DNA from: Planctomyces sp. SH-PL14
GTDB taxonomy: Bacteria; Planctomycetota; Planctomycetia; Planctomycetales; Planctomycetaceae
Direction of reading: 5' to 3'
Length of the DNA: 64,000 nucleotides
NCBI RefSeq assembly: GCF_001610835.1
Contig: NZ_CP011270.1
Location: forward strand, 2,622,001-2,686,000
Each line of letters begins with the position of its first letter. Within the stretch, counting starts at the first letter, position 1. Shown here piece by piece: positions 20,601 to 29,021 of the stretch. The position numbers and the translations under genes are program-made. The notes under the pieces are model-generated. The model had not been told where the DNA came from, made no database searches, and saw only the letters and a program-made list of their open reading frames with translations.

Positions 20601-20824
20601 AGCTGGCGGTCTGTCGAACTCCGGACGCCCCGGAGACCGAACTGCTCCTGCGGGTGGAGAAGGAGGCCCGGGCGAAGTTCACCGCCGATCCGGACGCCGC
20701 GAAGAAGCTGCTTGCGGTGGGACACTCGCCGCTGCCGGAGAAGCTCGACCCGGCGGAGCTGGCCGCCTGGACGACCGTCGCCAGCCTGGTTCTGAACCTC
20801 GACGAGACGATCTCGAAGCCCTGA
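17663..20824 (+). CDS. Planctomycete cytochrome c protein: PSCyt1-DUF1549-LamG-DUF1553
   Basis: Secreted protein of 1053 aa. The signal peptide covers residues 1-23. A planctomycete cytochrome C domain (PSCyt1) has CWNCH at 41-45. DUF1549 follows at about 110-330 with [15 protein letters not shown] and a second CXXCH (CARCH) starting at 329. A coiled stretch precedes a concanavalin/LamG fold at about 430-580 ([14 protein letters not shown] ... FHIGRRNG). DUF1553 runs from about 735 ([22 protein letters not shown]) to the end. The exact role is unknown; in planctomycetes such genes are numerous and nearly always paired with a DUF1501 gene, as here. The ATG at 17663 starts the signal peptide. 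Gene spacing to the next is 64 bases. Confidence 0.92.
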   Translation: MKWILCLSFLAAALTGALPEAEAAPPLDFNRDIRPILANHCWNCHGPDEASREAELRLDLRESALAATPSGRRAIVAGDASASELVARIEVTDDAQMPPASFQKPLSPRQRELLKQWIAEGAPYSAHWAFVAPQRPALPEVADSRWPRSEIDRFVLHRLEAEKLSPAPEADRGTWLRRVTLDLTGLPPTPDERSRFLADSSPHAYEAVVDRLLESPRHAERMAMQWLDSARYADTNGYNNDEVRTLWPWRDWVIDAFARNLPYDRFLTEQLAGDLLPEATLSQKVATGFSRNHVLTTEGGIVEEEYRVEYVADRVHTTATVFLGLTMQCARCHDHKYDPLTQRDYYRFAAFFDNVPDKVVPYSQGRMAEPLLKVPTPAQQAEIARLETRREELGRQLRDRAAAVDPDLTAWEAALTPAEIEQASPVGLLAHFPLDETEGTAIANGVAAGGGGVLQGTLKSTEGKLGRAVEFDGTQFIAADEVGRLESDKPCSFAAWVYPTSGEASTVLSRIDEGNAYRGYDLILEGGKVASHFVHHWPDRAFKVITKQPLSFNAWHHVVVTYDGSRRAAGMRVYVDGQPQEIEATTDNTLDGPLETDKPFHIGRRNGSAPFRGRIDDVQLYSTVLAPEEAGRLATGRTLAGLKGILATAAAERTPVQRERLKAYYLDQVDAASRGWRTELAEIPKQIAEVDKAIPVTMVMAEMSPRRKTHLLKRGQYDQPGEEVQPGVVDLFPEVPADVASRLDLARWLTHPKHPLTARVAVNRWWEMLLGTGLVETVEDFGIQGALPTHPELLDWLATELIRQNWNTRALLRQIVLSATYRQSSRTTPELLERDPRNRLLARGPRYRLPAETVRDNALAISGLLVERVGGPSVKPYQPEGLWEDVSVERRDKYAPDLGDGLYRRSMYTFWKRTCPPPGMSAFDAPDRETCVVRRSRTNTPLQALVLLNDPTYVEAARKLAERTLLGSADDNARLVRLFELAVCRTPDAPETELLLRVEKEARAKFTADPDAAKKLLAVGHSPLPEKLDPAELAAWTTVASLVLNLDETISKP

Positions 20825-20888
20825 TCGACAGGCTGTCACTGCTTCACCCGCCCTGCCCGCCGTCCCGCCTGAACTCCGAGGCCGCCCG

Positions 20889-22328
20889 ATGAATCCCGTC
20901 GCCGAATACCTGCAGCAACTGACCCGCCGTACCCTCCTCAAAGGGGCCGGGGCCGCAGCCGGGACCGCGGCCCTCGCCGGTCTGCTGGCCCGCGAGACCC
21001 GGGCCGAGGGACTGCGGGGAATCGTGCCGACGCAGCTGGCGCCGAAGGCCAAGCGGATCATCTACCTGTTCCAGTCCGGCGGGCCGTCGCACCTGGAGCT
21101 CCTCGACTACAAGCCCCGGCTCAAGGAGCTCCACGGGACGGAGCTTCCCGACTCCATCCGCCAGGGACAGCGGCTGACCGGCATGACCTCCGGCCAGAAG
21201 AGCTTTCCCGTCATCGCCCCGAAGTTCCCGTTCCAGCAGGCAGGCGAGGGGGGGACGTGGCTCAGCTCGCTCCTGCCGCACACGGCGAAGGTCCTCGGCG
21301 ACATCTGCCTCGTCCGCTCGGTCCACACGGAAGCGATCAACCACGACCCGGCCATCACGTTCATCCAGACCGGCTCGCAGCAGCCGGGGCGGCCGTCCCT
21401 CGGCGCCTGGCTGAGCTACGGCCTCGGGTGCGAGGCGGAGAACCTGCCGGCCTTTATCGTCCTGATTTCGCACGGGTCCGGGAAGGACTCCAACCAGGGG
21501 CTCTTGGAGCGGCTGTGGGGGAGCGGGTTCCTGCCGTCGAGCCATCAGGGGGTGAAGCTCCGGAGCAGCGGCGACCCGGTCCTGTACCTTTCGGACCCGC
21601 CGGGGATCGACCGCGACCTGCGGCGGTCGATGCTGGACGGACTGGCGAAGCTCAACGAGCGGCAGCTCGAGCGGACAGGCGACCCCGAGGTCGCGACCCG
21701 CATCGCGCAGTACGAGATGGCGCTCCGGATGCAGGCCTCCGTCCCCGACCTGACTGATCTTTCGCAGGAGACGGCCGGCACCTTCGAGCTTTACGGCGAG
21801 GAGGCGAAGACGCCCGGGACCTTCGCCGCGAACTGCCTGCTGGCCCGCCGGCTCCTGGAGCGGGGCGTCCGCTGCGTGCAGCTCTACCACCGCGGATGGG
21901 ACCAGCACGGCGGCCTCCCGACGAACATCCCCAAGCAGGCGCGCGACGTCGACCAGCCGCAGGCGGCCCTGATCTCCGACCTCAAGGAGCGGGGGATGCT
22001 CGACGACACGCTCGTCGTCTGGGGGGGCGAGTTCGGCCGGACCGTGTACGGCCAGGGGGGCCTGCAGGACGACTACGGCCGGGACCATCACGGCCGCTGC
22101 TTCTCGGTCTGGCTGGCCGGGGGCGGGATCCGGCCCGGCCACGTCCACGGCGAGACCGACGACTTCGGCTACAACATCACCCGCGATCCGGTCCACATCC
22201 ACGATCTGAACGCGACGATCCTGCACGCGCTCGGCTATGACCACAAGCGGCTGACCTATCGCTTCCAGGGCCGGGACTACCGCCTCACCGACGTCCACGG
22301 CGAGGTCGTGACCCCGATCCTCTCCTGA
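20889..22328 (+). CDS. DUF1501 protein, Tat-exported sulfatase-like
   Basis: 479 aa. The N-terminus carries a twin-arginine signal ([25 protein letters not shown] at residues 13-14). The body is a DUF1501 domain of the alkaline-phosphatase/sulfatase-like superfamily: [16 protein letters not shown] near 60, [17 protein letters not shown] near 145, [13 protein letters not shown] and [18 protein letters not shown] near 380-410. It is the usual partner of the preceding cytochrome-type gene, forming a two-gene operon whose biochemical role is not established. The Tat signal and co-occurrence suggest a folded, metal-containing exported enzyme (inference). Confidence 0.93.
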   Translation: MNPVAEYLQQLTRRTLLKGAGAAAGTAALAGLLARETRAEGLRGIVPTQLAPKAKRIIYLFQSGGPSHLELLDYKPRLKELHGTELPDSIRQGQRLTGMTSGQKSFPVIAPKFPFQQAGEGGTWLSSLLPHTAKVLGDICLVRSVHTEAINHDPAITFIQTGSQQPGRPSLGAWLSYGLGCEAENLPAFIVLISHGSGKDSNQGLLERLWGSGFLPSSHQGVKLRSSGDPVLYLSDPPGIDRDLRRSMLDGLAKLNERQLERTGDPEVATRIAQYEMALRMQASVPDLTDLSQETAGTFELYGEEAKTPGTFAANCLLARRLLERGVRCVQLYHRGWDQHGGLPTNIPKQARDVDQPQAALISDLKERGMLDDTLVVWGGEFGRTVYGQGGLQDDYGRDHHGRCFSVWLAGGGIRPGHVHGETDDFGYNITRDPVHIHDLNATILHALGYDHKRLTYRFQGRDYRLTDVHGEVVTPILS

Positions 22329-22388
22329 CTCCCGGGAACGCGGCCCGCCGACGCTGCCGTTCCCGCGTGCCCGTTCCGGGCTCCGCGG

Positions 22389-23174
22389 TCATCCGCGTGG
22401 CGTCGATTCGCCCTCGTGCTCGTCGGCGCCGATGACCACCCGTCGCACGTTGCGGGCGAGGTCGAGGATGGTCTCCCAGTTGGCGGCAAAGTCCTGGGAG
22501 TGGGCGAGATGGTTCCTCAGCGATTCGAGGCCGGAGACGAACTGCTCCACCCCCCGCCGCGAGTGAAAGCGGGTCAGCCCCCTCAGCTCTTCGTCGCAGG
22601 CGATGATCTTTCCCTTGTCGGACAGCTGCAGGCAGTCGAGCAGGTCCCTCGCGTCGTTCCGCCGGGTCCGCTCCTCCTGCAGCTCCTTCGCCTTCTGGAG
22701 TCGTCCGGGAGAGAGATAGCGCTGCCACTCGGCGCCGGGAAACGTGTCGCGGATGATCTCCGTCACGCGCAGGTCCATCACCGTCACCAGTCCGAAGAGC
22801 CACATCCGCATGGCGGCGTTCTGGGTGTCGTGGCGGTAAATGACCCCTCCCAACTGCCCCAGGCTCCGGACGAACACCGGTTCCTGCTCGTCGAGCCGCT
22901 GAATCACGACGTGCAGCGGCGCGGAGGACTCGATCACCATCGACGGTTCGAAGGTCCGGTAGGCCGGCGGGGAGACCGGCGGGTCGTCGCGATGCATCCA
23001 CCGCACGACCTCCCCCTGGAACCGGATCCCCACCACGTCCTGCCGCCGCTCGGTCATGGCTGTCCGGATCGATTCGCCGGGCGTCGTGTCATCGAACGAA
23101 AGCAGCGGCTCCGCCACGTCCGCGGCGGTAAAGGCCTCCAGGAAGAGTCGAAGAGCGGGAGTAGTGTCGGTCAC
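22389..23174 (-). CDS. Hypothetical protein with CBS-like N-terminus and HEPN-like C-terminus
   Basis: 261 aa with a GTG start at 23174. The N-terminal part reads like CBS repeats (AEPLLSFDDTTPGESIRTAMTERRQDVVGIRFQGEVVRWM, and a second block with IQRLDEQEPVFVRSLGQLGGVI). The rest is helical and charged, and ends in FVSGLESLRNHLAHSQDF, where R-N-H-L-A-H fits the R-x4-H motif of HEPN ribonuclease-type domains (Swt1-type or similar). It may be a regulated HEPN protein acting on RNA, with the CBS pair as ligand sensor (inference). It is a single gene, convergent with the DUF1501 gene (60 bases between stops), with no antitoxin-like neighbour. No name can be given. Confidence 0.65.
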   Translation of the reverse strand: MTDTTPALRLFLEAFTAADVAEPLLSFDDTTPGESIRTAMTERRQDVVGIRFQGEVVRWMHRDDPPVSPPAYRTFEPSMVIESSAPLHVVIQRLDEQEPVFVRSLGQLGGVIYRHDTQNAAMRMWLFGLVTVMDLRVTEIIRDTFPGAEWQRYLSPGRLQKAKELQEERTRRNDARDLLDCLQLSDKGKIIACDEELRGLTRFHSRRGVEQFVSGLESLRNHLAHSQDFAANWETILDLARNVRRVVIGADEHEGESTPRG

Positions 23175-23354
23175 GATCGGGGGTGTCGTTCCTGGGGTGG
23201 GGACGGCGGACTCCGCCGACGTGCCGGACGGGTCGAGGCCGGCGCTCCGGAGCGGCGCCGCGGGAAGACCATCCGGTCGCTGCTTGCGGCGCGGAGCCCT
23301 TCCGTTGCCTTGGGCTCGCGACCGGAACGTCGCTGAGGGCGAGGTTTCCGTGAA

Positions 23355-23416
23355 CGAAAAAGGCTCGTCGCCGGGCCGGCGTCGCCGAGGCGACCGCGGC
23401 CGATGCGACGAGCCTT
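23355..23416 (-). terminator. Rho-independent terminator of the module 2 genes
   Basis: On the minus strand a 12-base stem (AAGGCTCGTCGC / GCGACGAGCCTT, arms at 23405-23416 and 23360-23371) with a GC-rich loop of about 33 bases is followed by a run of T. It starts six bases after the stop of the Gly-rich gene, the right place for an intrinsic terminator. It is the clearest terminator in the window. Confidence 0.85.
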
Positions 23417-23421
23417 CTAGC

Positions 23422-25761
23422 TCACTTGGTGAAATCGAGCCCCTTGTCTCCAGCCGGTGCGCCGACCTGCTGGAAGTGGAAGCCGCCGTTCTTGGGCGAG
23501 GTGACTTCCGCCACCATCACGCCCCCCGCATCGGGCTGCAGCACGAGCGAATTCCCCTCGGTCGCATAGACCCCTTCGATGGCGGTCGACTTTCCCTTGC
23601 CGGTGAAGGTCCACTTGAACTCGCTCTTGTCGTTCAGACTCAGCTCGAAGGAGGAACCTCCCTGTCCCTTGGCCTTCCAGACTCCGACGAGGTCCTGTTT
23701 GGGGACCGCGGGAGCCGCGGCCGGCCCGGCGGGCTTCGGCGGCGCGGTTTCCGGAGTGGAGGGTGCCGCGGCGGGGCCGCCGAGCATGGTGAGGAGCTGC
23801 TGGGCGACGGTGTCCTGAGGCTGCAGCAGCGTGACTTCCTTGAGCTGCGCCGTCGCGGCGGGGATCGAGTTGCAGGTGATGTAGTGATAGGCCAGGAGGA
23901 AGCGGAGATCCGCGGCCTTCGGCTTCTCGAGGACGGCCGCTTCCAGCGCGCGGAGCTGCGCGGTGTAGACGTCCGCCGCCGGATACATCCGGATGAAGGT
24001 CGTCCAGTCCCAGCCGGGGCCGACCGCCAGGACGGCGTGAATCGTCGCCGCGGCGTCGGAATACTTGCCCAGGGCGAAGAGACTCAGCGCCTTGAACTCA
24101 TGCAGCGCAGCGTCATTCGGCGCGAGGGCCAGGGCCGCATTGACCTTCTCCAGCGCCTTCGGGTAGTCGCTGTCGTAGAAGGCCTGCCGCGCTTCGTCGT
24201 AGGCCTTCTCCAGCGGGCTGGTTTCGGCAGCGGCTTCGGGAGCCGCGCCGGCCGGGGCCGTGGCCGGCACCGGTTCGGACGACGTGGCGGGAACCGCCTG
24301 TTCCGCCGGATAGCTGACCTGCTCGTACGTCGCGAGCGGCTGGGAGTAGTCGTAGTACCCGCCCCCTCCGTAGCTGCCGGCGTCGCTGTAGTACGGGTTG
24401 GAGTAGCCGCCGCCGTAGCCGAACCAGTACCCGAGCCGGTTGACCCCCCAGGCGGTCACCCCCAGTGCCGTGTACACCGGGTGCTCGTTCCACATGTGGT
24501 CCCAGTAGTTGTCCCAGTGGTCATGCCAGTGGTCGTGGTTCATGTCGTGGGCGTTGTCCCAGTAGTTCTCGGACCAGTCGTCCCACCGATCACCGGCGTT
24601 GTCCGCCCAGTCGTTGCGGATGTCCTGCCAGTTCTCGCCCCGGTTGCTGATGCGGTCCTGAAGGTTGTCCGCCCGGTCCTGCCGATTCGCCATCCGGTCG
24701 TTCATCCAGTCCTGGCGCGAGCCCGGCCCGTCGTTCCAGTTCGGACGATTCCCGCCAGGTCCCCCGCCCAGTCCCGGAAGGAGCGTGGGCCGCAGTCCCG
24801 ATCCAGGCCCGCCGACGCCACCAACGCCGCCAATTCCACCGGGACGGCCGACGCCACCGACGCCGCCGACTCCCCCAACGCCGCCGGGACGTCCAACGCC
24901 ACCGGGGCCGCCAACGCCACCGACTCCCCCAACGCCGCCAGGACCACCGACGCCGCCAACGCCACCGGGGCGTCCGACTCCACCAGGGCCTCCAACGCCG
25001 CCGACGCCACCAACGCCGCCAGGACGGCCAACCCCGCCGACGCCTCCGACCCCGCCGGGGCCGCCCGGGCGTCCAACGCCACCGACGCCGCCCGCACCGC
25101 CGACGCCCCCAACGCCACCGGGCCCACCGATGCCAGGACGGCCAGCGCCACCGACGCCCCCAACACCGCCGACGCCGCCGACTCCCCCAACGCCGCCGGG
25201 GCGTCCGACCCCACCAGCGCCTCCAACACCGCCGGGATTAATCGGCGGACGATTGCCGATGCCCAGACCGGGATTCACGGGCGGTCGATTGCCGCCGGGA
25301 CCGCCCGGCCGGTTCCCTCCCGCGACGCTCCCCGGCGGGCGAGCCGAGTTTCCTGGCCGGGTCGAGCCGTTGGGAAGCCGAACGTTTCCGGGCTGCGCTC
25401 CCCCGCCTCCGGGACGAGACGCTCCCACGCTCGGACCGGACGGCCGGGCGCTCGGTCCGGAGGGGCGCGCACTTGGGCCGGAGGGCCGCGCACTCGGCCC
25501 AGACGGGCGGCTCGGCATCCCGCCCCCGGGCCGCCCCCCGCCCCCAACGGGACCGGAGGGGCGACTCATGGACGGGGCACGACCGCCCCCGCCTCCACCG
25601 AATCCACCGCCGCCTCCCCCGCCGCGAAAGCCACCACCACCACCTCCGCCGCCTCGTCCACCCCCGCCGCCGCCGAATCCACGGGCCCAAAGCTCCGCGA
25701 CTCCCAGCAGCAGGCACACGAGGGCGAGCGCAATCACCCGTGAGCGAGTTTGAGCAATCAT
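23422..25761 (-). CDS. Secreted Gly-rich protein with GVGG repeats and TPR region, module 2
   Basis: 779 aa. Signal peptide (MIAQTRSRVIALALVCLLLG...), then a glycine tract, a Pro/Ser/Gly/Arg region, and a collagen-like repetitive block of GVGGVGG and GRPGGVGG units at about residues 175-325. An Asn/Trp/Asp-rich segment with NRQDRADNLQDRISNRGENW follows. A TPR-like helical region (AFYDSDYPKALEKVNAALAL) spans about 525-680, and a terminal beta domain starts with LVGVWKAKGQGGSSFEL. It is paralogous to the 6295-8490 protein in domain order and in motifs such as AATIHAVLAVGPGWDWTTFI. It follows the SnoaL-like gene by 44 bases and ends at a strong terminator. Probably a surface or periplasmic protein of unknown role. 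Confidence 0.82.
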   Translation of the reverse strand: MIAQTRSRVIALALVCLLLGVAELWARGFGGGGGGRGGGGGGGGFRGGGGGGGFGGGGGGRAPSMSRPSGPVGGGGRPGGGMPSRPSGPSARPSGPSARPSGPSARPSGPSVGASRPGGGGAQPGNVRLPNGSTRPGNSARPPGSVAGGNRPGGPGGNRPPVNPGLGIGNRPPINPGGVGGAGGVGRPGGVGGVGGVGGVGGVGGAGRPGIGGPGGVGGVGGAGGVGGVGRPGGPGGVGGVGGVGRPGGVGGVGGVGGPGGVGRPGGVGGVGGPGGVGGVGGVGGPGGVGRPGGVGGVGGVGGVGRPGGIGGVGGVGGPGSGLRPTLLPGLGGGPGGNRPNWNDGPGSRQDWMNDRMANRQDRADNLQDRISNRGENWQDIRNDWADNAGDRWDDWSENYWDNAHDMNHDHWHDHWDNYWDHMWNEHPVYTALGVTAWGVNRLGYWFGYGGGYSNPYYSDAGSYGGGGYYDYSQPLATYEQVSYPAEQAVPATSSEPVPATAPAGAAPEAAAETSPLEKAYDEARQAFYDSDYPKALEKVNAALALAPNDAALHEFKALSLFALGKYSDAAATIHAVLAVGPGWDWTTFIRMYPAADVYTAQLRALEAAVLEKPKAADLRFLLAYHYITCNSIPAATAQLKEVTLLQPQDTVAQQLLTMLGGPAAAPSTPETAPPKPAGPAAAPAVPKQDLVGVWKAKGQGGSSFELSLNDKSEFKWTFTGKGKSTAIEGVYATEGNSLVLQPDAGGVMVAEVTSPKNGGFHFQQVGAPAGDKGLDFTK
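24795..25240 (-). repeat. Minisatellite coding for GVGG/GRPGG repeats
   Basis: Within the module 2 Gly-rich gene the minus strand carries dozens of tandem 9-base-class units (GGCGTTGGCGGC-like) that encode GVGG, GGPGG and GRPGG. The repeat count is easily altered by slippage, so copy number probably varies between strains. The paralogue at 6295-8490 lacks this block. Confidence 0.85.
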
Positions 25762-25805
25762 GGGGGAACTCCTCGGTATTTCGATGGGGGCGGCTCAGCG
25801 GCCCC

Positions 25806-26828
25806 TTAGGGGACGACCGGCGCAGCGGGGGCGTTGCTTGCAACAGGCGACGGCGGACGACGAACCATCGTGAACTCCAGGTCCGCCTGTGCTTCTCCAC
25901 CGGTCAGCCGATTGGAGACGAGAACGTGGATCCGGTCCTGGCCCGGGACAAGCGTGCGGGTCTCGGACTTGTTCGTGCCGTCGGAACTTACGCCGGTCGT
26001 CGTCACGACCCAGGCGTCGTCCGACTGCACCCAGCTCGACGCACCGAAGCCTCCGCGGGAATCAAAGACCCAGCTCCGGAACTGCTTCTTCTGCGGATCC
26101 CAACCGATCCGCTGGGTCCCCTTCAGCAGGACCTCGGCTCCTCGGACGACCTGGAACTCCTGGAGCAGGAAGTTGCGCCCCTCGTCCCAGCGGAATGTCG
26201 TCTGCACGACTTCCGTGGCGTCTTCGTCGATCCAGTCCCCGACGAGCCATTCCAGGTTTCGCAGGTACTCGTAGTTGCTGACGACCGTCTTCTCGATCGA
26301 GCGGGCCGAGATCATCCGCCACACCCCATCCTTCTTCTGGTGGACAACGAGGTAGCGACCCCGGGAGGTCAGCGTCTCCCCATCCGGGTAGAACTCCGTC
26401 GCCCCCTCTTCAATGGCGATGTCCGGCGTGATCAGTCGCAGGGAGGTCATGTCGAGACCGATCTCGGCCGTCGGCTCGGCCTCGAACTCCGCCGCGAAGG
26501 CCTCCTGGATCGCCTCCGCTCCCACGGTCATCGTCCCGTCCGCTTCTTCGAGCCGCGCCCCGGCGTCAAAGAGCGCGGTGATCGCCGCGGCATCCTTGGC
26601 GTTGTACGCGTCGACAAAACTGACCGCCGCGTCCTGAATCGCCTTCTCGTCTGGCGAAGGGGTGTCGTCTGCCGCCTCGGGGACGGCCTTCGCAGCGGGC
26701 GAGCCGGCCGCCTCCGCAGCGCCCTGGCCACCCTTCCTGGCGGTGGAGGCCGCGTCCTCGGCCGAACAGAACTCACGACTCAGAAAGACGGCGAAGGCGA
26801 TCAACGCCAGACGCAACACGACAGACAT
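25806..26828 (-). CDS. Secreted SnoaL/NTF2-like protein, module 2
   Basis: 340 aa with a signal peptide (residues 1-23, VVLRLALIAFAVFLSREFCSA) and an Ala/Gly-rich linker to about 55. An NTF2/SnoaL-like domain covers about 60-185 (AVSFVDAYNAKDAAAITALFDAGA), and a beta-rich domain starts with LEWLVGDWIDEDA. It shares RIGWDPQKKQFRSWVFDSRGG with the module 1 protein (RIGWDAERKQFRSWIFDSTGR), so the two are clear paralogues. I chose the ATG at 26828; the frame continues 37 residues upstream without a signal-like sequence. It is the first gene of a two-gene operon with the Gly-rich TPR gene. No function is known. Confidence 0.8.
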   Translation of the reverse strand: MSVVLRLALIAFAVFLSREFCSAEDAASTARKGGQGAAEAAGSPAAKAVPEAADDTPSPDEKAIQDAAVSFVDAYNAKDAAAITALFDAGARLEEADGTMTVGAEAIQEAFAAEFEAEPTAEIGLDMTSLRLITPDIAIEEGATEFYPDGETLTSRGRYLVVHQKKDGVWRMISARSIEKTVVSNYEYLRNLEWLVGDWIDEDATEVVQTTFRWDEGRNFLLQEFQVVRGAEVLLKGTQRIGWDPQKKQFRSWVFDSRGGFGASSWVQSDDAWVVTTTGVSSDGTNKSETRTLVPGQDRIHVLVSNRLTGGEAQADLEFTMVRRPPSPVASNAPAAPVVP

Positions 26829-27138
26829 GATGTGGCTCCCCGAGAATGGACTCCCGTTCTCCGAGGGAGTCCAGCGATCGTTCGCGGAATGGACGGTGCA
26901 CCGCGCGGCCATGACGTTTGTCCCACCCGAGCCGATCAAACGACGGCCGCATTTTCACGAGTCCGAAGCCGGTTGTCGACCGATCGACCTTGAAGTCCGA
27001 TTCGGCAATGGACCCTTGCCGGACTGCGCCTCACCCGTTCGATCGGTGAACGCCGATGCCTTGGTCCGTTTGACCCGATCGAGACGAATCGCCCGCCCGG
27101 TCGCGAGGCGACGCGGGGGGACGTTCGTGGGGCGGCCG
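26829..27138. other. Intergenic region without recognised feature
   Basis: About 310 bases between the module 2 SnoaL-like gene and the aspartase stop. It must hold the promoter for the minus-strand module 2 operon and the end of the aspartase transcript. I see no clear terminator or operator. Confidence 0.4.
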
Positions 27139-29010
27139 TCACTCGGTCGGCAGCTGGCGGGGATCGGTCATGCTCGCCGGGCTCAGCAGGTCGTCGAGCT
27201 GCTCTCTGCTGAGCCATCCTTTCTCCAGGACCAGGTCGTAGACGCTGCCGCCGGTCCTCAGCGCTTCCTTGGCGATCGACGCCGACTTCTCATAGCCGAT
27301 CACCGGGTTGAGCGCCGTCACGAGGCCGATGCTGTTCTGGACGAACTGCCGGCAGCGGTCCTCGTTGGCCGTGATTCCAGAGATGCACCGGGCGGCGAGC
27401 GTCACGCACGCATTCTTCAGGATCATGAGACCGTGCAGGAGGTCGTAGGCGATGATCGGCTCGGCCATATTGAGCTCCAGCTCGCTCGCTTCCGACGCCA
27501 TCGAGATCGTCACGTCGTAGCCGATGATCTGGAAGCAGATCTGACTGACCAGCTCCGGGATCACCGGATTGACCTTCCCCGGCATGATCGAAGATCCGGG
27601 CTGCATCGGCGGCAGGTTGATTTCGTTCAGTCCGCACCGGGGACCGGAGGAGAGCCACCGCAGATCGTTGCAGATCTTGGAGACCTGGACGGCGGCCCGC
27701 TTCATCGTGGCGGCCATCTGCGCAAAGGCGCCGGAGTCCTGCGTCGCTTCCACCAGGTTCAAGGCCTTCCGGAGCGGAAGCCCGGAGGTCTCCACGAGGC
27801 GCTTCGTCACCAGGTCGGCGTAGCCCGGAGGGCTGCAGATCCCCGTGCCGATCGCCGTGGCCCCCATGTTGATCTCGTGCAGCTCGTCGGCCGACCGCCC
27901 GAGGGCCGCCATCGCGGACTGGACCATGACGGCGTAGGCCCCGAACTCCTGGCCGAGCGTCATCGGGACGGCGTCCTGGTTCTCCGTCCGCCCCATCTTG
28001 AGGACGTGAGCGAACTCCCGCTCCTTGCCCTGCAGCTGGATCCGCAACTCGTCCATCGCGGCGAGCGTGTCCTTCAGCGAATAGATCACCGCCAGCTTGA
28101 TCGCCGTGGGGTAGGCGTCGTTCGTCGACTGCGAGCAGTTGACGTGGTCGTTCGGGTGGAGATGCCGGTACTCCCCCTTGGAATGGCCCAGGATCTCGAG
28201 GGCCCGATTCGCGATCACCTCGTTGGCGTTCATGTTCGTGCTGGTCCCCGCGCCCCCCTGCATCATGTCGACGACGAAATGCGAGTGGAGCCTGCCGGCC
28301 AGGATCTCGTCGCACGCCTTGACGATCGCGTCCGCGCTCTCGCGGGGAATGCACCGGAGCTCGGCGTTCGCCTGGGCGGCCGCCTTCTTCACGCAGGCGA
28401 GCCCGTTGACGAAGTGGGCGAACGTCCGCAGCGGAACGCCGGAGATGGCGAAGTTCTCCAGAGCCCGAACCGTCTGGACTCCGTAGTAGACGTTGTTCGG
28501 GATCTCGCGCTCGCCGAGCGAGTCGTGCTCGGTTCGATACGACGTCACCTCCGGCGCGAGCGCCTTCTGGGCGGCGATTGCATCGGAGGCGATCCGCAGG
28601 CGGTCCGAGATCCGCTGGGCGACCCGCGCGACGAGCCGGTAGTAAACATCCGGCCGGGCCGCCTTGAGCTCATTCATGACGGCCCGGCGGATCACGATGA
28701 CCGACGTGCCGGTCCCGCGGGCGTAGGCGCTGGTGGAGTGCGCCCCATCATCGAGGAGCAGGCCCTCGGCGATCAGAGCGCCGGCCGTCAGGGTCGCGAG
28801 GTGTGTCTGCGAACCGTGCAGTCCGCGAACGATATCGACGGTTCCCGACTCGACGATCCCGAACCACTCGCGAGGCATCGACTCATGAAACAGGCAGGCT
28901 CCCCCTTCAAATGGGGTCGAGGTCCCTTTCTGCATCAGCGCGACCAGTTCGGAGGCCGGAATGCCCATGGCGACCGCCGCGGGCTCGATGCGGTCCAGGA
29001 GAGTCTTCAT
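27139..29010 (-). CDS. aspA: Aspartate ammonia-lyase with N-terminal cNMP-binding-like domain
   Basis: 623 aa, about 150 more than the usual 470-480 aa aspartase. Residues 1 to about 150 look like a cyclic-nucleotide-binding (CRP/cNMP effector) domain: FEGGACLFHESMPREWFGIVESGTVDIVRG and LATLTAGALIAEGLLLDDG. The canonical Arg of the phosphate cassette (PRSA) is replaced by HSTSA, so binding of cAMP is uncertain. From about 160 (TEHDSLGEREIPNNVYYGVQT) a full aspartase/fumarase fold follows, with NMNANEVIANRALE, NCSQSTNDAYPTAIKLA and the signature GSSIMPGKVNPVIPE from residue 472, which supplies the catalytic serine. It converts aspartate to fumarate and ammonia. It ends a likely operon with the Dcu transporter 11 bases upstream. 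The ATG at 29010 starts the cNMP-like domain. Confidence 0.9.
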   Translation of the reverse strand: MKTLLDRIEPAAVAMGIPASELVALMQKGTSTPFEGGACLFHESMPREWFGIVESGTVDIVRGLHGSQTHLATLTAGALIAEGLLLDDGAHSTSAYARGTGTSVIVIRRAVMNELKAARPDVYYRLVARVAQRISDRLRIASDAIAAQKALAPEVTSYRTEHDSLGEREIPNNVYYGVQTVRALENFAISGVPLRTFAHFVNGLACVKKAAAQANAELRCIPRESADAIVKACDEILAGRLHSHFVVDMMQGGAGTSTNMNANEVIANRALEILGHSKGEYRHLHPNDHVNCSQSTNDAYPTAIKLAVIYSLKDTLAAMDELRIQLQGKEREFAHVLKMGRTENQDAVPMTLGQEFGAYAVMVQSAMAALGRSADELHEINMGATAIGTGICSPPGYADLVTKRLVETSGLPLRKALNLVEATQDSGAFAQMAATMKRAAVQVSKICNDLRWLSSGPRCGLNEINLPPMQPGSSIMPGKVNPVIPELVSQICFQIIGYDVTISMASEASELELNMAEPIIAYDLLHGLMILKNACVTLAARCISGITANEDRCRQFVQNSIGLVTALNPVIGYEKSASIAKEALRTGGSVYDLVLEKGWLSREQLDDLLSPASMTDPRQLPTE

Positions 29011-29021
29011 TTCGGCGCACC

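Noticed and set aside
24665-25753. Plus-strand Pro-rich repetitive frame
   Set aside because: Antisense of the GVGG-coding minisatellite; PP-T repeats are the mirror of Gly codons.
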